NCBI RefSeq assembly: GCF_001718415.1
Contig: NZ_CP013377.1
Coordinates: 1,302,001 to 1,366,000, forward strand
DNA length: 64,000 nt
Direction of reading: 5' to 3'
Source: Burkholderia pseudomultivorans
GTDB taxonomy: Bacteria > Pseudomonadota > Gammaproteobacteria > Burkholderiales > Burkholderiaceae
Shown here: in pieces, positions 50,015 to 59,256 of the stretch
Numbering within the stretch: the stretch's first letter is position 1
How the letters are laid out: each line of letters starts with the position of its first letter
The notes under the pieces: model-generated
Seen by the model: only the letters and a program-made list of their open reading frames with translations
The model's database searches: none
Told to the model about the DNA's origin: nothing
Made by a program: the position numbers and the translations under genes

Positions 50015-52609
50015 ATGTCTTCCCGCCACCCTGGTCCGCCCGGCCGTGCCGCGGCGGCGATCGCCCGTATCCCGGCGCTGATCCGCAACGAGCGCGTGCT
50101 GTCGCCGCTGCTCGCGCTCGGCATCGGCCTGCTGCTGATCGTGGTCTTCCAGCACCTGTCGCAATCCGTCGACTATCGGTCGGTGATCCGCGAGCTGCGC
50201 CACATGTCCGTCGGCGAGTGGGGCGCGTCGCTTGCCGCGACGGCCATCAGCTATCTCGCGCTGGTCGCCCGCGACGCGGTCGGCCTGCGCTATGTCGCGG
50301 CCAGGGTGCCGCGCGCCGCGCTGTGGATCGGCGCTATCGCGGGCTCCGCGCTCGGCAATGCGACCGGCTTCGGCGCGCTGACGGGCGGCGCGGTGCGCGC
50401 GCGCGTCTACGGCGTGTCGGGCGTGACGCCCGCGCAGATCGGCCGCATGACGGTATTTACCAGCGTCACGCTCGCACTCGCGCTGGTGCTGATGACCGCG
50501 ATCGGGATGGTCTGCGTGCCGCAGACGCTCGCCGCGATGCTGCACGTCGCGCCCGGCGTGCTGACGTGGAGCGGCGCCGCGCTGCTGGCGGCGCTGGCCG
50601 CGATGGCCGCGATGTGCGGCAAGGCCGCGCGTCCGGTCGTCACGCGCTTCAAGTGGCTCGCGTTCGACGTGCCGGCCCGGCGCGACTTCGTTGCGCAAAT
50701 CGTGTCGGCGGTGTTCGACGTCGTCGCGGCCGGCCTCACGCTCTGGGTGCTGCTGCCGAGCACGCCGGTCGGTTTCCCGACCTTCATCACAGTCTATGCG
50801 GCCGCGCTGTTGCTCGGCATGATCGGCCATACGCCGGGCGGGATCGGCGTGTTCGAGGCCGCGATGGTGTTCACGCTCGGCCGCGCGGTGCCCGCGCATG
50901 AAATGGTCGCCGCGCTGATCGCATATCGCGCGATCTACTTCGGCGTGCCGCTCGTGCTGTCGGCCGGCCTGCTCGCTGCATTCGAGGGCCGCGCGCTGCG
51001 CCGCCGGCTCGTGTCGCGGCAGGCTGCGCGCGTGTCGCAGCTCGCGCCGCTGTTCCTGAGCCTCGTCACGTTCGCGGTCGGCGGAATGCTGGTGATCTCG
51101 AGCGCGACGCCCGCGTTCTGGCATCGGATCGCGATCCTGCGCAACGTCGTGCCGCTGTGGGTGCTCGAAGGCTCGCAGGTGATCTGCAGCGTGCTCGGCG
51201 TCGCGCTGCTGTTCGTCGCGCGCGGCCTGCTGCGCCGTCTCGACGGCGCGTGGTGGATGACCTTCGCGCTGACGATCGCAAGCCTCGCGCTGTCGCTGGC
51301 GAAGGGTCTCGCGTTCGTCGAGGCCGGCGTGCTCGGCACGCTGCTGGTGCTGCTGCTCGTCAGCCGTCGCCGCTTCAACCGTCATTCGTCGCTGTTCGCG
51401 GAGCGCTTCACGATCAGCTGGTTCGTGTCGGTGACGATGGTGCTGATCCTCGCGGTGTGGGTGCTGTGCTTCGCGTTCCGCGACGTGCCGTACACGCGCG
51501 ATCTGTGGTCGCACTTCTCGTTCGACGCTCGCGCGCCGCGCGCGCTGCGCGCGACGCTCGCGGCCGGCGTGTTCGTCGCGATGTTCGCGTTGTGGCAACT
51601 GCTGCGTCCGGCGCCGGGCCGCTTCATGAAGCCGGCGCCGCAGGACCTGCTCGACGCCGAGCAGATCATTCGCGCGCAGGAATGCAGCGACGCGGGCCTC
51701 GCGCTGATGGGCGACAAGACCTTCCTGTTTTCCGAATCGCGCCAGGCGTTCCTGATGTATGCGAAGTACGGCCGCACCTGGGCCGCGCTGTACGATCCGG
51801 TCGGTCCGCGCGAGGAATGGCCGGCGCTGATCGCGAAGTTCATCGCGCTGGCGCACAAGCACGGCGGACGCGCGGCGTTCTACCAGGTGCGCGCGAACGC
51901 GCTGCCGCTGTATCTCGACGCAGGTCTCACGCTGATGAAGCTCGGCGAGGAGGCCCATATCGCGCTCGACGAGTTCGACCTGAAGGGCTCGCATCGCTCG
52001 CACCTGCGCTATGCGCTGCGCCGCGGCGACAAGGATGCGCTGACGGTCGAGGTGATCGCGCCGAGCGAGGTGCCGGCGGCGCTGCCCGCGCTGCGCGACA
52101 TCTCCGACGGCTGGCTCGACAGCCGCGACGCGCGCGAGAAGAGCTTCTCGGTCGCCGCGTTCCACGACGGCTATCTGGCGACGCAGTCGGTGATGCTGGT
52201 GCGGCAGGCCGACAAGCCGATCGCCTTCGTCACGTTCATGACGACCGACCTCAATACCGAGGCGACGGTCGGCGTGATGCGTCATCTGCCGGAAGCGTCG
52301 TCGTACGCGATGGAGTATCTGTTTACGCAGCTCGCGCTGCATCTGAAGGAAGCGGGTTTCCGCAAGCTGAGCCTCGGCATCGCGCCGTTCTCGGGCATGG
52401 GGGCGGCGAAGATGCCGTCGCCGTGGCACCGGTTCGGGCTGATGGTCTGGCGCTTCGGCGGACGCTTCTACAACTTCCGCGGCTTGCGTGCATTCAAGAG
52501 CAAGTTCGAGCCGCACTGGGAGCCGCGCTATCTCGCGGCCTCGGGCTCGGTCGGCGTGTTCGTCACGCTCGCGGATCTGTCCCTGCTGGCTGGAGGTCGG
52601 CGTTCATGA
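50015..52609 (+). CDS. mprF: Lysylphosphatidylglycerol synthetase/flippase MprF
   Basis: 864 residues. The N-terminal part has about a dozen membrane segments with the flippase hallmark region GIGNATGFGALTGGAVRARVYG and GMIGHTPGGIGVFEAAMVF. The C-terminal cytoplasmic domain (from about residue 540) is the GNAT-like transferase: GDKTFLFSESRQAFLMYAKYGRTWAALYDPVGP, KGSHRSHLRYALRRG, EYLFTQLALHLKEAGFRKLSLGIAPFSG. It adds lysine from lysyl-tRNA to phosphatidylglycerol and flips the product, lowering surface charge against cationic peptides. It overlaps the next gene by 4 bases (ATGA). Confidence 0.94.
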   Translation: MSSRHPGPPGRAAAAIARIPALIRNERVLSPLLALGIGLLLIVVFQHLSQSVDYRSVIRELRHMSVGEWGASLAATAISYLALVARDAVGLRYVAARVPRAALWIGAIAGSALGNATGFGALTGGAVRARVYGVSGVTPAQIGRMTVFTSVTLALALVLMTAIGMVCVPQTLAAMLHVAPGVLTWSGAALLAALAAMAAMCGKAARPVVTRFKWLAFDVPARRDFVAQIVSAVFDVVAAGLTLWVLLPSTPVGFPTFITVYAAALLLGMIGHTPGGIGVFEAAMVFTLGRAVPAHEMVAALIAYRAIYFGVPLVLSAGLLAAFEGRALRRRLVSRQAARVSQLAPLFLSLVTFAVGGMLVISSATPAFWHRIAILRNVVPLWVLEGSQVICSVLGVALLFVARGLLRRLDGAWWMTFALTIASLALSLAKGLAFVEAGVLGTLLVLLLVSRRRFNRHSSLFAERFTISWFVSVTMVLILAVWVLCFAFRDVPYTRDLWSHFSFDARAPRALRATLAAGVFVAMFALWQLLRPAPGRFMKPAPQDLLDAEQIIRAQECSDAGLALMGDKTFLFSESRQAFLMYAKYGRTWAALYDPVGPREEWPALIAKFIALAHKHGGRAAFYQVRANALPLYLDAGLTLMKLGEEAHIALDEFDLKGSHRSHLRYALRRGDKDALTVEVIAPSEVPAALPALRDISDGWLDSRDAREKSFSVAAFHDGYLATQSVMLVRQADKPIAFVTFMTTDLNTEATVGVMRHLPEASSYAMEYLFTQLALHLKEAGFRKLSLGIAPFSGMGAAKMPSPWHRFGLMVWRFGGRFYNFRGLRAFKSKFEPHWEPRYLAASGSVGVFVTLADLSLLAGGRRS

Positions 52610-53886
52610 TGTCAAGGAAGGGAATCGCGCGGGCGGCAGCCGCCTGCGCGGGATTGATGCTGGCCGGCGCCGCGCATGCGGCGCAGCCGGCGGCGGTCAA
52701 GGCGGAAACGGTGTCGGGCGGCCGCTACGGGCCGGTCACGGTGACGAAGCCGAGCGGCCCGCTGCGCGGCTTCGTCGTGCTGTTCTCGCGCGAGGCCGGC
52801 TGGAGCGCGGCCGACCAGCAGGCAGCCGATGCGCTCGCGAAAGCGGGCGCGATGACGGTCGGCGTGGATTCCGAACGCTACGCGCGCAATCTCGCCGCGA
52901 AGCAGGAAACCTGTCACCACCTCGACGGCGATGCCGAAGCGGTCAGCCATCAACTGGAACGACTCGCACAGTCGTCGCACTATTACACGCCGATCGTCGC
53001 GGGCGTGGGCCAGGGCGGCGCGATCGCGAAGCAGATCCTCGCGATGGCGCCGGAGAACACGATCGCCGGCGTGGTGTCGGTCGATCCGGCGCCGAAGCTC
53101 GATCCGCGCTTCAGGCCGTGCCCGCCCGATCCGACGATCGTGCGCCGCGCGATGCCGGGCTTCGTCGATACGGCCGCCGCGGGCGATAGCGCGAAGCTCG
53201 TGTCGCTGGTCACCGCGCACCTGCACGATGTCGGCAGCAGCGACGAGCTCGACGTGTCGGACCTGCCGCTGGTCGAACTGCCGGCCAAGGGCGGCAGCGA
53301 CCGGCTCGCGATCGTGATCTCGGGCGACGGCGGCTGGCGCGATCTCGACAAGACGATCGGCGAAGCGCTGCAGCGCGACGGCGTGTCGGTGGTCGGGATC
53401 GACAGCCTGCGCTACTTCTGGAGCGAGAAACCGCCGGCACAGGTGAGCCGCGATCTCGCGCGCGTGATGCGCACGTACATGGCGCGCTGGCACGCGAATC
53501 GCGTGGCGCTGGTCGGCTATTCGTTCGGCGCGGACGTGATGCCGTTCGCGTACAACCGGCTGCCGGCCGACCTGCGCGACAGGGTCTCGGTGATGTCGCT
53601 GCTCGGTTTCGCACCGGCGGCCGATTTCCAGATCCGCGTGACGGGCTGGCTCGGGATGCCGGCGAGCGACAAGGCGCTGAAGGTCGCGCCCGAGCTTGCG
53701 AAGGTGCCGCCGGGCATCGTGCAGTGCTTCTACGGCGCGGAGGAAAAGGACACGATGTGTCCGGCGCTCGCGAACAGCGGCATCGACGTGATCAGGACGG
53801 AGGGCGATCACCACTTCGGCCACGACTACATCGCGCTCGAGAAGAAGATTCTCGGTGCATTCGGCAAGCCGGTCGCGGCGCGCTGA
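52606..53886 (+). CDS. acvB: AcvB/VirJ family lysylphosphatidylglycerol hydrolase
   Basis: 426 residues with a signal peptide (IARAAAACAGLMLAGAAHAA). Two alpha/beta-hydrolase-like halves follow. The first has a degenerate elbow (VAGVGQGGAIA). The second has the nucleophile motif GYSFGADVMPF and a C-terminal GDHHFGHDY that can supply the His. AcvB/VirJ proteins are periplasmic and are known to hydrolyse lysyl-PG in rhizobia and Agrobacterium, where they sit in an operon with the lysyl-PG synthetase. The same arrangement here (4-base overlap with mprF) supports the role. Confidence 0.88.
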   Translation: MMSRKGIARAAAACAGLMLAGAAHAAQPAAVKAETVSGGRYGPVTVTKPSGPLRGFVVLFSREAGWSAADQQAADALAKAGAMTVGVDSERYARNLAAKQETCHHLDGDAEAVSHQLERLAQSSHYYTPIVAGVGQGGAIAKQILAMAPENTIAGVVSVDPAPKLDPRFRPCPPDPTIVRRAMPGFVDTAAAGDSAKLVSLVTAHLHDVGSSDELDVSDLPLVELPAKGGSDRLAIVISGDGGWRDLDKTIGEALQRDGVSVVGIDSLRYFWSEKPPAQVSRDLARVMRTYMARWHANRVALVGYSFGADVMPFAYNRLPADLRDRVSVMSLLGFAPAADFQIRVTGWLGMPASDKALKVAPELAKVPPGIVQCFYGAEEKDTMCPALANSGIDVIRTEGDHHFGHDYIALEKKILGAFGKPVAAR

Positions 53887-53945
53887 ACGCGCAGGCCGGC
53901 GGCCGCTTCGCGGCGACGCCGGCCGTCTGTTTCCGGCGCATCGTT

Positions 53946-53971
53946 CGGGCGGCCATCGTGCCGCCCGTTTT
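53946..53971 (+). terminator. Intrinsic terminator after acvB
   Basis: 8-bp stem CGGGCGGC/GCCGCCCG (53946-53953 and 53960-53967), loop of 6, then four Ts (53968-53971). It lies between two convergent genes and should end the mprF-acvB transcript. Confidence 0.7.
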
Positions 53972-54435
53972 CATTGCGGCGCGCGGGGCGTTCGGTCGGT
54001 CTGGTCCGCATTCGACGTTGCGTCCTGCTGCGGCCTCTCCGTTCTCGCGTCGCGCTGATAGAAGCCCGGAAAACGATCGAGCTGCCGGCGCGCATCCTCG
54101 ATATCGGTGCCGTCGCCGAGCACCGCGCTCGAAAACCCGGTGCGCTCCATCAGCAGCAACTGGTCGACCCGCACGTCGCCGGTGGCGCGCAGGTCGCCGG
54201 CGAAGCCGAAGCGCTTGCGCAGCAGATAAGCCTGACTGTACGCGCGCCCGTCGGTGAACGACGGAAACTGCAGGTCGATGCGCGATGCCTGCGCGATTCG
54301 CGCGGCGAGCGGCGGCAGTTCGTCGTCGTTGGCGATCGTCAGCGTCGCGGCGTCGGGCTGCCGCGTTTGGTCGGCATGCTGGGCCGGCGTCAGCAGCCGG
54401 ATCCGGTCGTGCGGTGCTTCGGTGTTCCGGGTCAT
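53971..54435 (-). CDS. DUF934 protein of the sulfite-reduction operon
   Basis: 154 residues. IDLQFPSFTDGRAYSQAYLLRKRFGFAGDLRATGDVRVDQLLLMERTGFSSAVLGDG is the DUF934 signature, a family encoded beside CysI/CysH in proteobacteria and thought to help sulfate assimilation. Its ATG overlaps the cysI stop (ATGA), so translation is coupled. The N and C termini are variable and polar. No cysH, cysD or cysN follows in this window; the terminator of the convergent operon is directly downstream. Confidence 0.85.
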   Translation of the reverse strand: MTRNTEAPHDRIRLLTPAQHADQTRQPDAATLTIANDDELPPLAARIAQASRIDLQFPSFTDGRAYSQAYLLRKRFGFAGDLRATGDVRVDQLLLMERTGFSSAVLGDGTDIEDARRQLDRFPGFYQRDARTERPQQDATSNADQTDRTPRAPQ

Positions 54436-56198
54436 GCGTGCTCCGCCTGATGACGTGCGCCGTTCGCGGCGGCCTTGAAGGGTTCCGCGCCGATGCGGCG
54501 CACCGTGTCGATGAAGGGTTCGCGGCGGCCGTTCGCGTCGATCCGCGCGTCGAGGTACGTGTTCACGAGCGCATCGACGACGTCGACGATCTCGTCGGCC
54601 GAGAACGACGGGCCGATTACCTTGCCCGGCCGGGCGGGGCCGCTCGCGGCCGAGCCGTCCGACCCGCCGAGCGTCACCTGGTACCACTCGGCGCCGTCCT
54701 TGTCGACGCCGAGGATCCCGATGTGGCCGCTGTGATGATGGCCGCACGAGTTGATGCAGCCGCTGATGTGCAGGTCGATGTCGCCGACGTCGTGCAGCAT
54801 GTCGAGATCCTGGAAGCGCTCGGCGATCGCATCGGTGATCGGGATCGAGCGCGCATTCGCGAGCGCGCAGAAGTCGCCGCCCGGGCACGCGATCATGTCG
54901 GTCAGCAGCCCGACGTTGGCGCTCGCCAGGCCGCTCGCGCGCACCTGTTCCCACAGCGGGAACAGGTCGTCGACGTGCACCCACGGCAGCACGACGTTCT
55001 GCGTATGCGTGACGCGCGCCTCGCCGGCCGAGAAGCGATCGGCGAGATCGGCGAGCGCGTCGAGCTGGTCCGGCGACGCATCGCCGGGCGCCTGCAGACG
55101 GCGCTTGAACGACAGCGTGACGATGCGCAGCGCCGGGTCGCGATGCGCGGCGACGTTGCGCGCGAGCCAGCGCGCGTACGCGGGATCGCGGCTCGCGTGC
55201 GCGTCGGCCGGGGCGAGCGCGCGCGGCGCGAGCGCCGGCGGCACGAACGAGGCCGCGATGCGGTCGAACTCGGCTTGCGGGATCGTGTGCGGGCCGCCGT
55301 CGAGTTCGACGATCTGCCGGAATTCCTCTTCCACCTCGTCGATGTAGCGCTGCCCCTCGGTCTTCACGAGGATCTTGATGCGGGCCTTGTACTTGTTGTC
55401 GCGACGGCCGTAGCGGTTGTACACGCGCACGATCGCCTCGATGTAGTTCATCACGTGCTGCCACGGCAGGAACGCGCGCAGCAGCGTCGCGATCGTCGGC
55501 GTGCGGCCCATCCCGCCGCCGACGCTCACGCGAAAGCCGAGCGCGCCCGCGTCGTCGCGCACCAGCCTGAGCCCGACGTCGTGCCAGTCGGTCGCCGCGC
55601 GGTCCTCGGCGGCGCCCGTGATCGCGATCTTGAACTTGCGCGGCAGGAACGCGAATTCGGGGTGCAGCGTGGTCCACTGGCGCATCACTTCGGCGAACGG
55701 GCGTGGATCGGCGATCTCGTCGGGCGCGACGCCCGCGCGTTCGTCGCACGAGATGTTGCGGATGCAGTTGCCGCTCGTCTGGATCCCGTGCATGTCGACG
55801 GTTGCGAGCAGGTCCATCACGTCGGCCGCCTTCGCGAGCGGTATCCAGTTGAACTGCACGTTGGTGCGCGTCGTGAAGTGCGCGTTGCGAGTCGGCAGGC
55901 GCAGCGTGCCGAGCCGCGCCTGCGCATCGCAGGCGGTGCGATAGGTGGCGTCGTCGGGCACGTCGTAGTCGCGCGCGATGCGGGCCAGCACGCGCAGCTG
56001 CGCGCTCGACAGCGCGCCATACGGCACGGCGACGCGCAGCATCGGCGCGTGGCGCTGCACGTACCAGCCGTTCTGCAGGCGCAGCGGCCGGAACGCGTCT
56101 TCACTGAGGGCGCCGCGCTGCCAGCGTTCGAGCTGGTCGCGAAACTGGGCGGCGCGGCTATGGACGAGCGCCCGGTCGAAATCGGTATATCGATACAT
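54432..56198 (-). CDS. cysI: Sulfite/nitrite reductase, siroheme-4Fe-4S subunit (CysI type)
   Basis: 588 residues. MYRYTDFDRALVHSRAAQFRDQLERW is typical of the beta-proteobacterial CysI proteins. RNAHFTTRTNVQFNWIPL binds siroheme. VSVGGGMGRTPTIA and the cluster motifs IACPGGDFCALANA and ISGCINSCGHHHSGHIGILG supply the four cysteines. It reduces sulfite to sulfide with six electrons. Electrons are probably delivered by a separate reductase, since no CysJ is beside it. Coupled to DUF934 (4-base overlap). The 196 bases upstream hold no clear promoter match. Confidence 0.93.
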   Translation of the reverse strand: MYRYTDFDRALVHSRAAQFRDQLERWQRGALSEDAFRPLRLQNGWYVQRHAPMLRVAVPYGALSSAQLRVLARIARDYDVPDDATYRTACDAQARLGTLRLPTRNAHFTTRTNVQFNWIPLAKAADVMDLLATVDMHGIQTSGNCIRNISCDERAGVAPDEIADPRPFAEVMRQWTTLHPEFAFLPRKFKIAITGAAEDRAATDWHDVGLRLVRDDAGALGFRVSVGGGMGRTPTIATLLRAFLPWQHVMNYIEAIVRVYNRYGRRDNKYKARIKILVKTEGQRYIDEVEEEFRQIVELDGGPHTIPQAEFDRIAASFVPPALAPRALAPADAHASRDPAYARWLARNVAAHRDPALRIVTLSFKRRLQAPGDASPDQLDALADLADRFSAGEARVTHTQNVVLPWVHVDDLFPLWEQVRASGLASANVGLLTDMIACPGGDFCALANARSIPITDAIAERFQDLDMLHDVGDIDLHISGCINSCGHHHSGHIGILGVDKDGAEWYQVTLGGSDGSAASGPARPGKVIGPSFSADEIVDVVDALVNTYLDARIDANGRREPFIDTVRRIGAEPFKAAANGARHQAEHA

Positions 56199-56357
56199 GA
56201 CGTGATACGCGGGAAGCGCGGCGGCGCACGGGGCGCGCGCCACTCGGAACGGAGGGTGCGGCTGGCGTCAGGCAACGGGAGACAGCGTAGGGAACGCGGG
56301 GCGGCGGGACAAGCAGCAGATGGGTGCAAAAAGGGCGCAGCAGTTCGACACGTGTGC

Positions 56358-56391
56358 GGCGGCGAGCATGCATCTGTGCATGCCCGCCGCC
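56358..56391 (-). terminator. Long hairpin downstream of the Cys-rich gene
   Basis: Two nested stems, GGCGGCG/CGCCGCC and GCATGCA/TGCATGC, separated by a single mismatch, with a 4-base loop. It begins 3 bases after the stop of the gene at 56395. No T-run follows on the minus strand; it may be a weak terminator or an mRNA 3' stabiliser. Confidence 0.5.
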
Positions 56392-56394
56392 CGA

Positions 56395-56790
56395 TCACGC
56401 CTGCACGTCGACGATCAGCGACGGATCGAGCGCGCGGATGCGCTGGTCGACGAAGTAGCCGCCGCCTTCCTGATAACGCAGGAACAGTCGGCCGCATTCG
56501 CTGCAGCGGTTGACGGTGCAGCGGTTGTACGGGAAGTGGCGCAGTGCGATCGGCGCATCGTCCGACGCGTAGCGCGTGCCGGCCGGGTGATGCTCGGCGT
56601 AGGTCGGTTCCGCGTCGCCGGGCGGCGCGAGCGTGCCCACTTCGACCAGTTGCGTAGCGGGCAGCGACAGCGGCAGCGTCGTCCATCCGGCAAGCGGCGT
56701 CTTCGTGCACGTGCACGGTTGCGTGACGTGCGCCGCTGCGGAGGCCAGTTGCAGCAGCGCGTCGTGATCGAGATAGGGCAGTGGGCTCAT
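56395..56790 (-). CDS. Cys-rich small protein of unknown function
   Basis: 131 residues from the ATG at 56790. It has PCTCTKTPLAGW near the middle of the N-terminal half and CTVNRCSECGRLFLRYQEGGGYFVDQRIRALD near the C terminus. The grouping CxC and CxxxxCxxC suggests one zinc or iron-sulfur site. No signal peptide. It lies upstream of cysI on the same strand, but the hairpin at 56358-56391 separates them. I do not recognise the family. Confidence 0.7.
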   Translation of the reverse strand: MSPLPYLDHDALLQLASAAAHVTQPCTCTKTPLAGWTTLPLSLPATQLVEVGTLAPPGDAEPTYAEHHPAGTRYASDDAPIALRHFPYNRCTVNRCSECGRLFLRYQEGGGYFVDQRIRALDPSLIVDVQA

Positions 56791-56878
56791 GAGGCGGGGA
56801 TAGAGTGACGAGACCCGCAATGTACCGCGCGCCACGATTGCCTGCATCGCTCCAGCACCGGCGCGGCCCTGCCGACGT

Positions 56879-58306
56879 CTATGCGGACTTGCGCACGCCC
56901 GGCTCCGCCACCAGTTCGCCGAGCACGCGGATCGCGCGTTCGATCTCGGCGCTCCACGGATGGCCGAAGTTCACGCGCACGCAGCGCTCGAAATCGTGCG
57001 TGGCGGAGAACAGCGGCCCGGGCGCGAAGCTGATGCCGCGCGCGATGGCCCGCCGGTGCAGTTCCATTGCATCGATGGCGTCCGGGAAGGTCAGCCACAG
57101 AAAGTAGCCGCCTTCCGGCTGCGCCCAGTCGACGCCGGCCGGCAGCCACCGCCGCAGCGCGTCGTCCATCCGCTCGCGCTGCGCGTGCAGCGCGCCGCGC
57201 AGCTTGCGCAGATGGCGGTCGTAGCCGCCGTGCTCCAGGTAGTTCGCGATGCCGGCCTGGGCGGGGATGCTGGCCGACAGCGTCGTCATCAGCTTGAGCC
57301 GCTGCACCTTCTCCGCGAAACGGCCGGCGGCGGCCCAGCCGATCCGGTAGCCGGGCGCGAGCGTCTTCGAGAACGAACTGCAGTGCATCACGAGGCCATG
57401 CCGGTCGTACGCGCGCGCGGGCAGCGGATAGTCGGGACCGAAATGCAGTTCGCCGTACACGTCGTCCTCGATCAGCGGTACGTCGCGCGCCGCGAGCAGT
57501 TCGACCAGCGCGCGCTTTTTGTCGGCGGACAGCGTGACGCCGGTCGGATTCTGGAAATTGGTCATGAACCAGCACGCGCGGATGTCGTGCTGTTCGAGCG
57601 CGTTCGCGAGCGCATCGAGATCGAGGCCCTTGCGCGGATCGACGGGAATCTCGACCGCGCGCAGATCGAGCCGCTCGATCGCCTGCAACGCCGCGTAGAA
57701 GCCGGGCGCTTCGACGGCCACGACATCGCCGGGCCGCGTGACGGCCATCAGGCACAGGTTCAGCGCTTCGAGCGCGCCGTTCGTGACGACGATCTCGTCG
57801 ACCGGCTGCGACACGCCGGTCGCGAGATAGCGCCGCGCGATCTGCTGGCGCAGCGCTTCGTTGCCGGGCGGCAGGTCGACGACCGTGCTCCACGGGCTGA
57901 CCTGCCGCGTCGCCTGGGCGAGCGACTTCGCGACACGTTGCAGCGGAAACAGCTGCGGTGACGGGAATGCGGAGCCGAGCGGAACGATGCCCGGCTGCGT
58001 CGCGGCGTCGAGCACCGAGAACACGAGATCGCTGATGTCGACCTTGCGCGTCGCGGCGGCGCGGTCCGCACGCTGCGCCGCGGGCGGTTGGGCGCCCGGC
58101 GCGACGTAATAGCCCGAACGCTCGCGCGCGCGGATCAGCCCCCACTGTTCGAGCAGGTAGTACGCGCGGAACACGGTGGACTGGCTGACGCCGTGCTGCG
58201 CGATGATCTGTCGCAGCGACGGCAGGCGCGTGCCGACCGCGAGGTTGCCGTGGCGGATCTCGTCGGCGATCGTGTGGGCGAGGGTTTCGTAGCGTTTCAT
58301 CGGCAT
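56879..58306 (-). CDS. MocR-type regulator (GntR-aminotransferase fusion)
   Basis: 475 residues from the ATG at 58306; MKRYE at 58300 is the alternative. The winged helix is YETLAHTIADEIRHGNLAVGTRLPSLRQIIAQHGVSQSTVFRAYYLLEQWGLI. The aminotransferase-like domain has the PLP lysine in CSSFSKTLAPGYRIGW and EAPGFYAALQAIERL, ACWFMTNFQNPTG, LIEDDVYGELHFG. Such proteins use PLP as ligand or cofactor rather than as a working enzyme. It shares strand and a 29-base gap with the FadR-type regulator, so the two may be co-expressed. Targets are unknown. Confidence 0.9.
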   Translation of the reverse strand: MPMKRYETLAHTIADEIRHGNLAVGTRLPSLRQIIAQHGVSQSTVFRAYYLLEQWGLIRARERSGYYVAPGAQPPAAQRADRAAATRKVDISDLVFSVLDAATQPGIVPLGSAFPSPQLFPLQRVAKSLAQATRQVSPWSTVVDLPPGNEALRQQIARRYLATGVSQPVDEIVVTNGALEALNLCLMAVTRPGDVVAVEAPGFYAALQAIERLDLRAVEIPVDPRKGLDLDALANALEQHDIRACWFMTNFQNPTGVTLSADKKRALVELLAARDVPLIEDDVYGELHFGPDYPLPARAYDRHGLVMHCSSFSKTLAPGYRIGWAAAGRFAEKVQRLKLMTTLSASIPAQAGIANYLEHGGYDRHLRKLRGALHAQRERMDDALRRWLPAGVDWAQPEGGYFLWLTFPDAIDAMELHRRAIARGISFAPGPLFSATHDFERCVRVNFGHPWSAEIERAIRVLGELVAEPGVRKSA

Positions 58307-58335
58307 CGGCGGGCGCGCTGCGTCGTCGTGAGGCT

Positions 58336-59067
58336 TCAGCGGCCTTCGAACAGCGCGACGTTGGCGTCGTACGCGCGCTGCTGCCGCGCATACGCATCGT
58401 CGAGGTGCTCGTGCAGCGCGCGTTCGGCCGCATCGGCATCGTGCCGTTCGAGCGCTTCGAGCAGCTTCTGGTGCTGCGCGAGCGTGACTTCGCCGACGAC
58501 CGGATCGCGCACGGTCACGTGCCGTACCCGATCGATCGGCGCGCGCACGAGTTCGACGAGCTGCTGCACGCGCGGCAGTCGCGCGGCCGCGCTGACGGTC
58601 GCATGAAACGCGTTGTCGCAGGCGATCGCGGCGACCGCGTTGTCGCGCGCGATCGCGCGCCGGTGCGCTTCCTGGATGTCGTGCAGCTGTTCGAGTTCGC
58701 GCGTGCTGACGATTTCGGCGGCGCGGCGGATCGCGGCCGTTTCGAGCACCTTGCGGATCAGCGCGCTTTCGACGAACTGCTCGCGCCGCACCGGCGCGAC
58801 GAAGGTGCCCGACTGCGCGGCGATCAGCACGAGTTCCTCGCGCGCGAGCTGCAGCAGCGCCTCGCGCACCGGCGTGCGCGACACGCCGAGCGCTTCGGCG
58901 ATCGCGCGTTCGTAGATCACGTCGTTCGGATGCAGCGTCATCGTCACGATCGCGTCGCGCAGCAGCGCGTGAATCTGCACGGACAGCGGCTGCGAGCGCT
59001 CCAGCGCATAGCCGGCAGGGATGAGGCGGGCGATGAACGCGTCCTGGACGGTGGTTTCTGACTTCAT
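58336..59067 (-). CDS. GntR/FadR family regulator of the sugar-acid cluster
   Basis: 243 residues. The winged helix is LSVQIHALLRDAIVTMTLHPNDVIYERAIAEALGVSRTPVREALLQLAREELVLIAAQSGTFVAPVR. The C-terminal all-helical FCD domain carries metal-binding histidines (CDNAFHATVSAAARL, LAQHQKLLEALERHDADAAERALHEHLDDAY). The gene is divergent from the transporter gene. A perfect palindrome at 59257-59278 and a half-copy at 59147-59155 are likely its operators, so it probably represses both its own gene and the catabolic operon until a sugar acid binds. Confidence 0.9.
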   Translation of the reverse strand: MKSETTVQDAFIARLIPAGYALERSQPLSVQIHALLRDAIVTMTLHPNDVIYERAIAEALGVSRTPVREALLQLAREELVLIAAQSGTFVAPVRREQFVESALIRKVLETAAIRRAAEIVSTRELEQLHDIQEAHRRAIARDNAVAAIACDNAFHATVSAAARLPRVQQLVELVRAPIDRVRHVTVRDPVVGEVTLAQHQKLLEALERHDADAAERALHEHLDDAYARQQRAYDANVALFEGR

Positions 59068-59146
59068 AAATCGGCAAAAGAAGGACAGGCAGCCGGCTTC
59101 CGCCGGCGCCGCGTCCGGCGCGTCCGGGCGGACGCGGGTCGATAAG

Positions 59147-59155
59147 TATATTAGT
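59147..59155. promoter_or_regulatory. Half-operator in the regulator promoter
   Basis: TATATTAGT repeats the right half of the main palindrome exactly. It overlaps TATACT read on the minus strand (59145-59150), a plausible -10 for the GntR gene, which fits self-repression. Confidence 0.45.
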
Positions 59156-59226
59156 GTGCGGACCACTTCCGGCACGGGGCACCTCAATTCGGCGGCCCCG
59201 ACGGACCGGTCAGCGGGTTTACCCGG

Positions 59227-59255
59227 GTGACGGCGACGCGGCACATCTCTATAAT
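59227..59255 (+). promoter_or_regulatory. Promoter of the sugar-acid operon
   Basis: GTGACG (59227-59232), 17 bases, then TATAAT (59250-59255), a consensus -10. The operator palindrome begins 2 bases downstream and covers the expected start. Confidence 0.7.
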
Positions 59256-59256
59256 C

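Noticed and set aside
49877..52516. 879-codon open frame on the minus strand opposite mprF
   Set aside because: Low-complexity Arg/Glu/His/Gln composition with no motif, and fully explained as the shadow of mprF.
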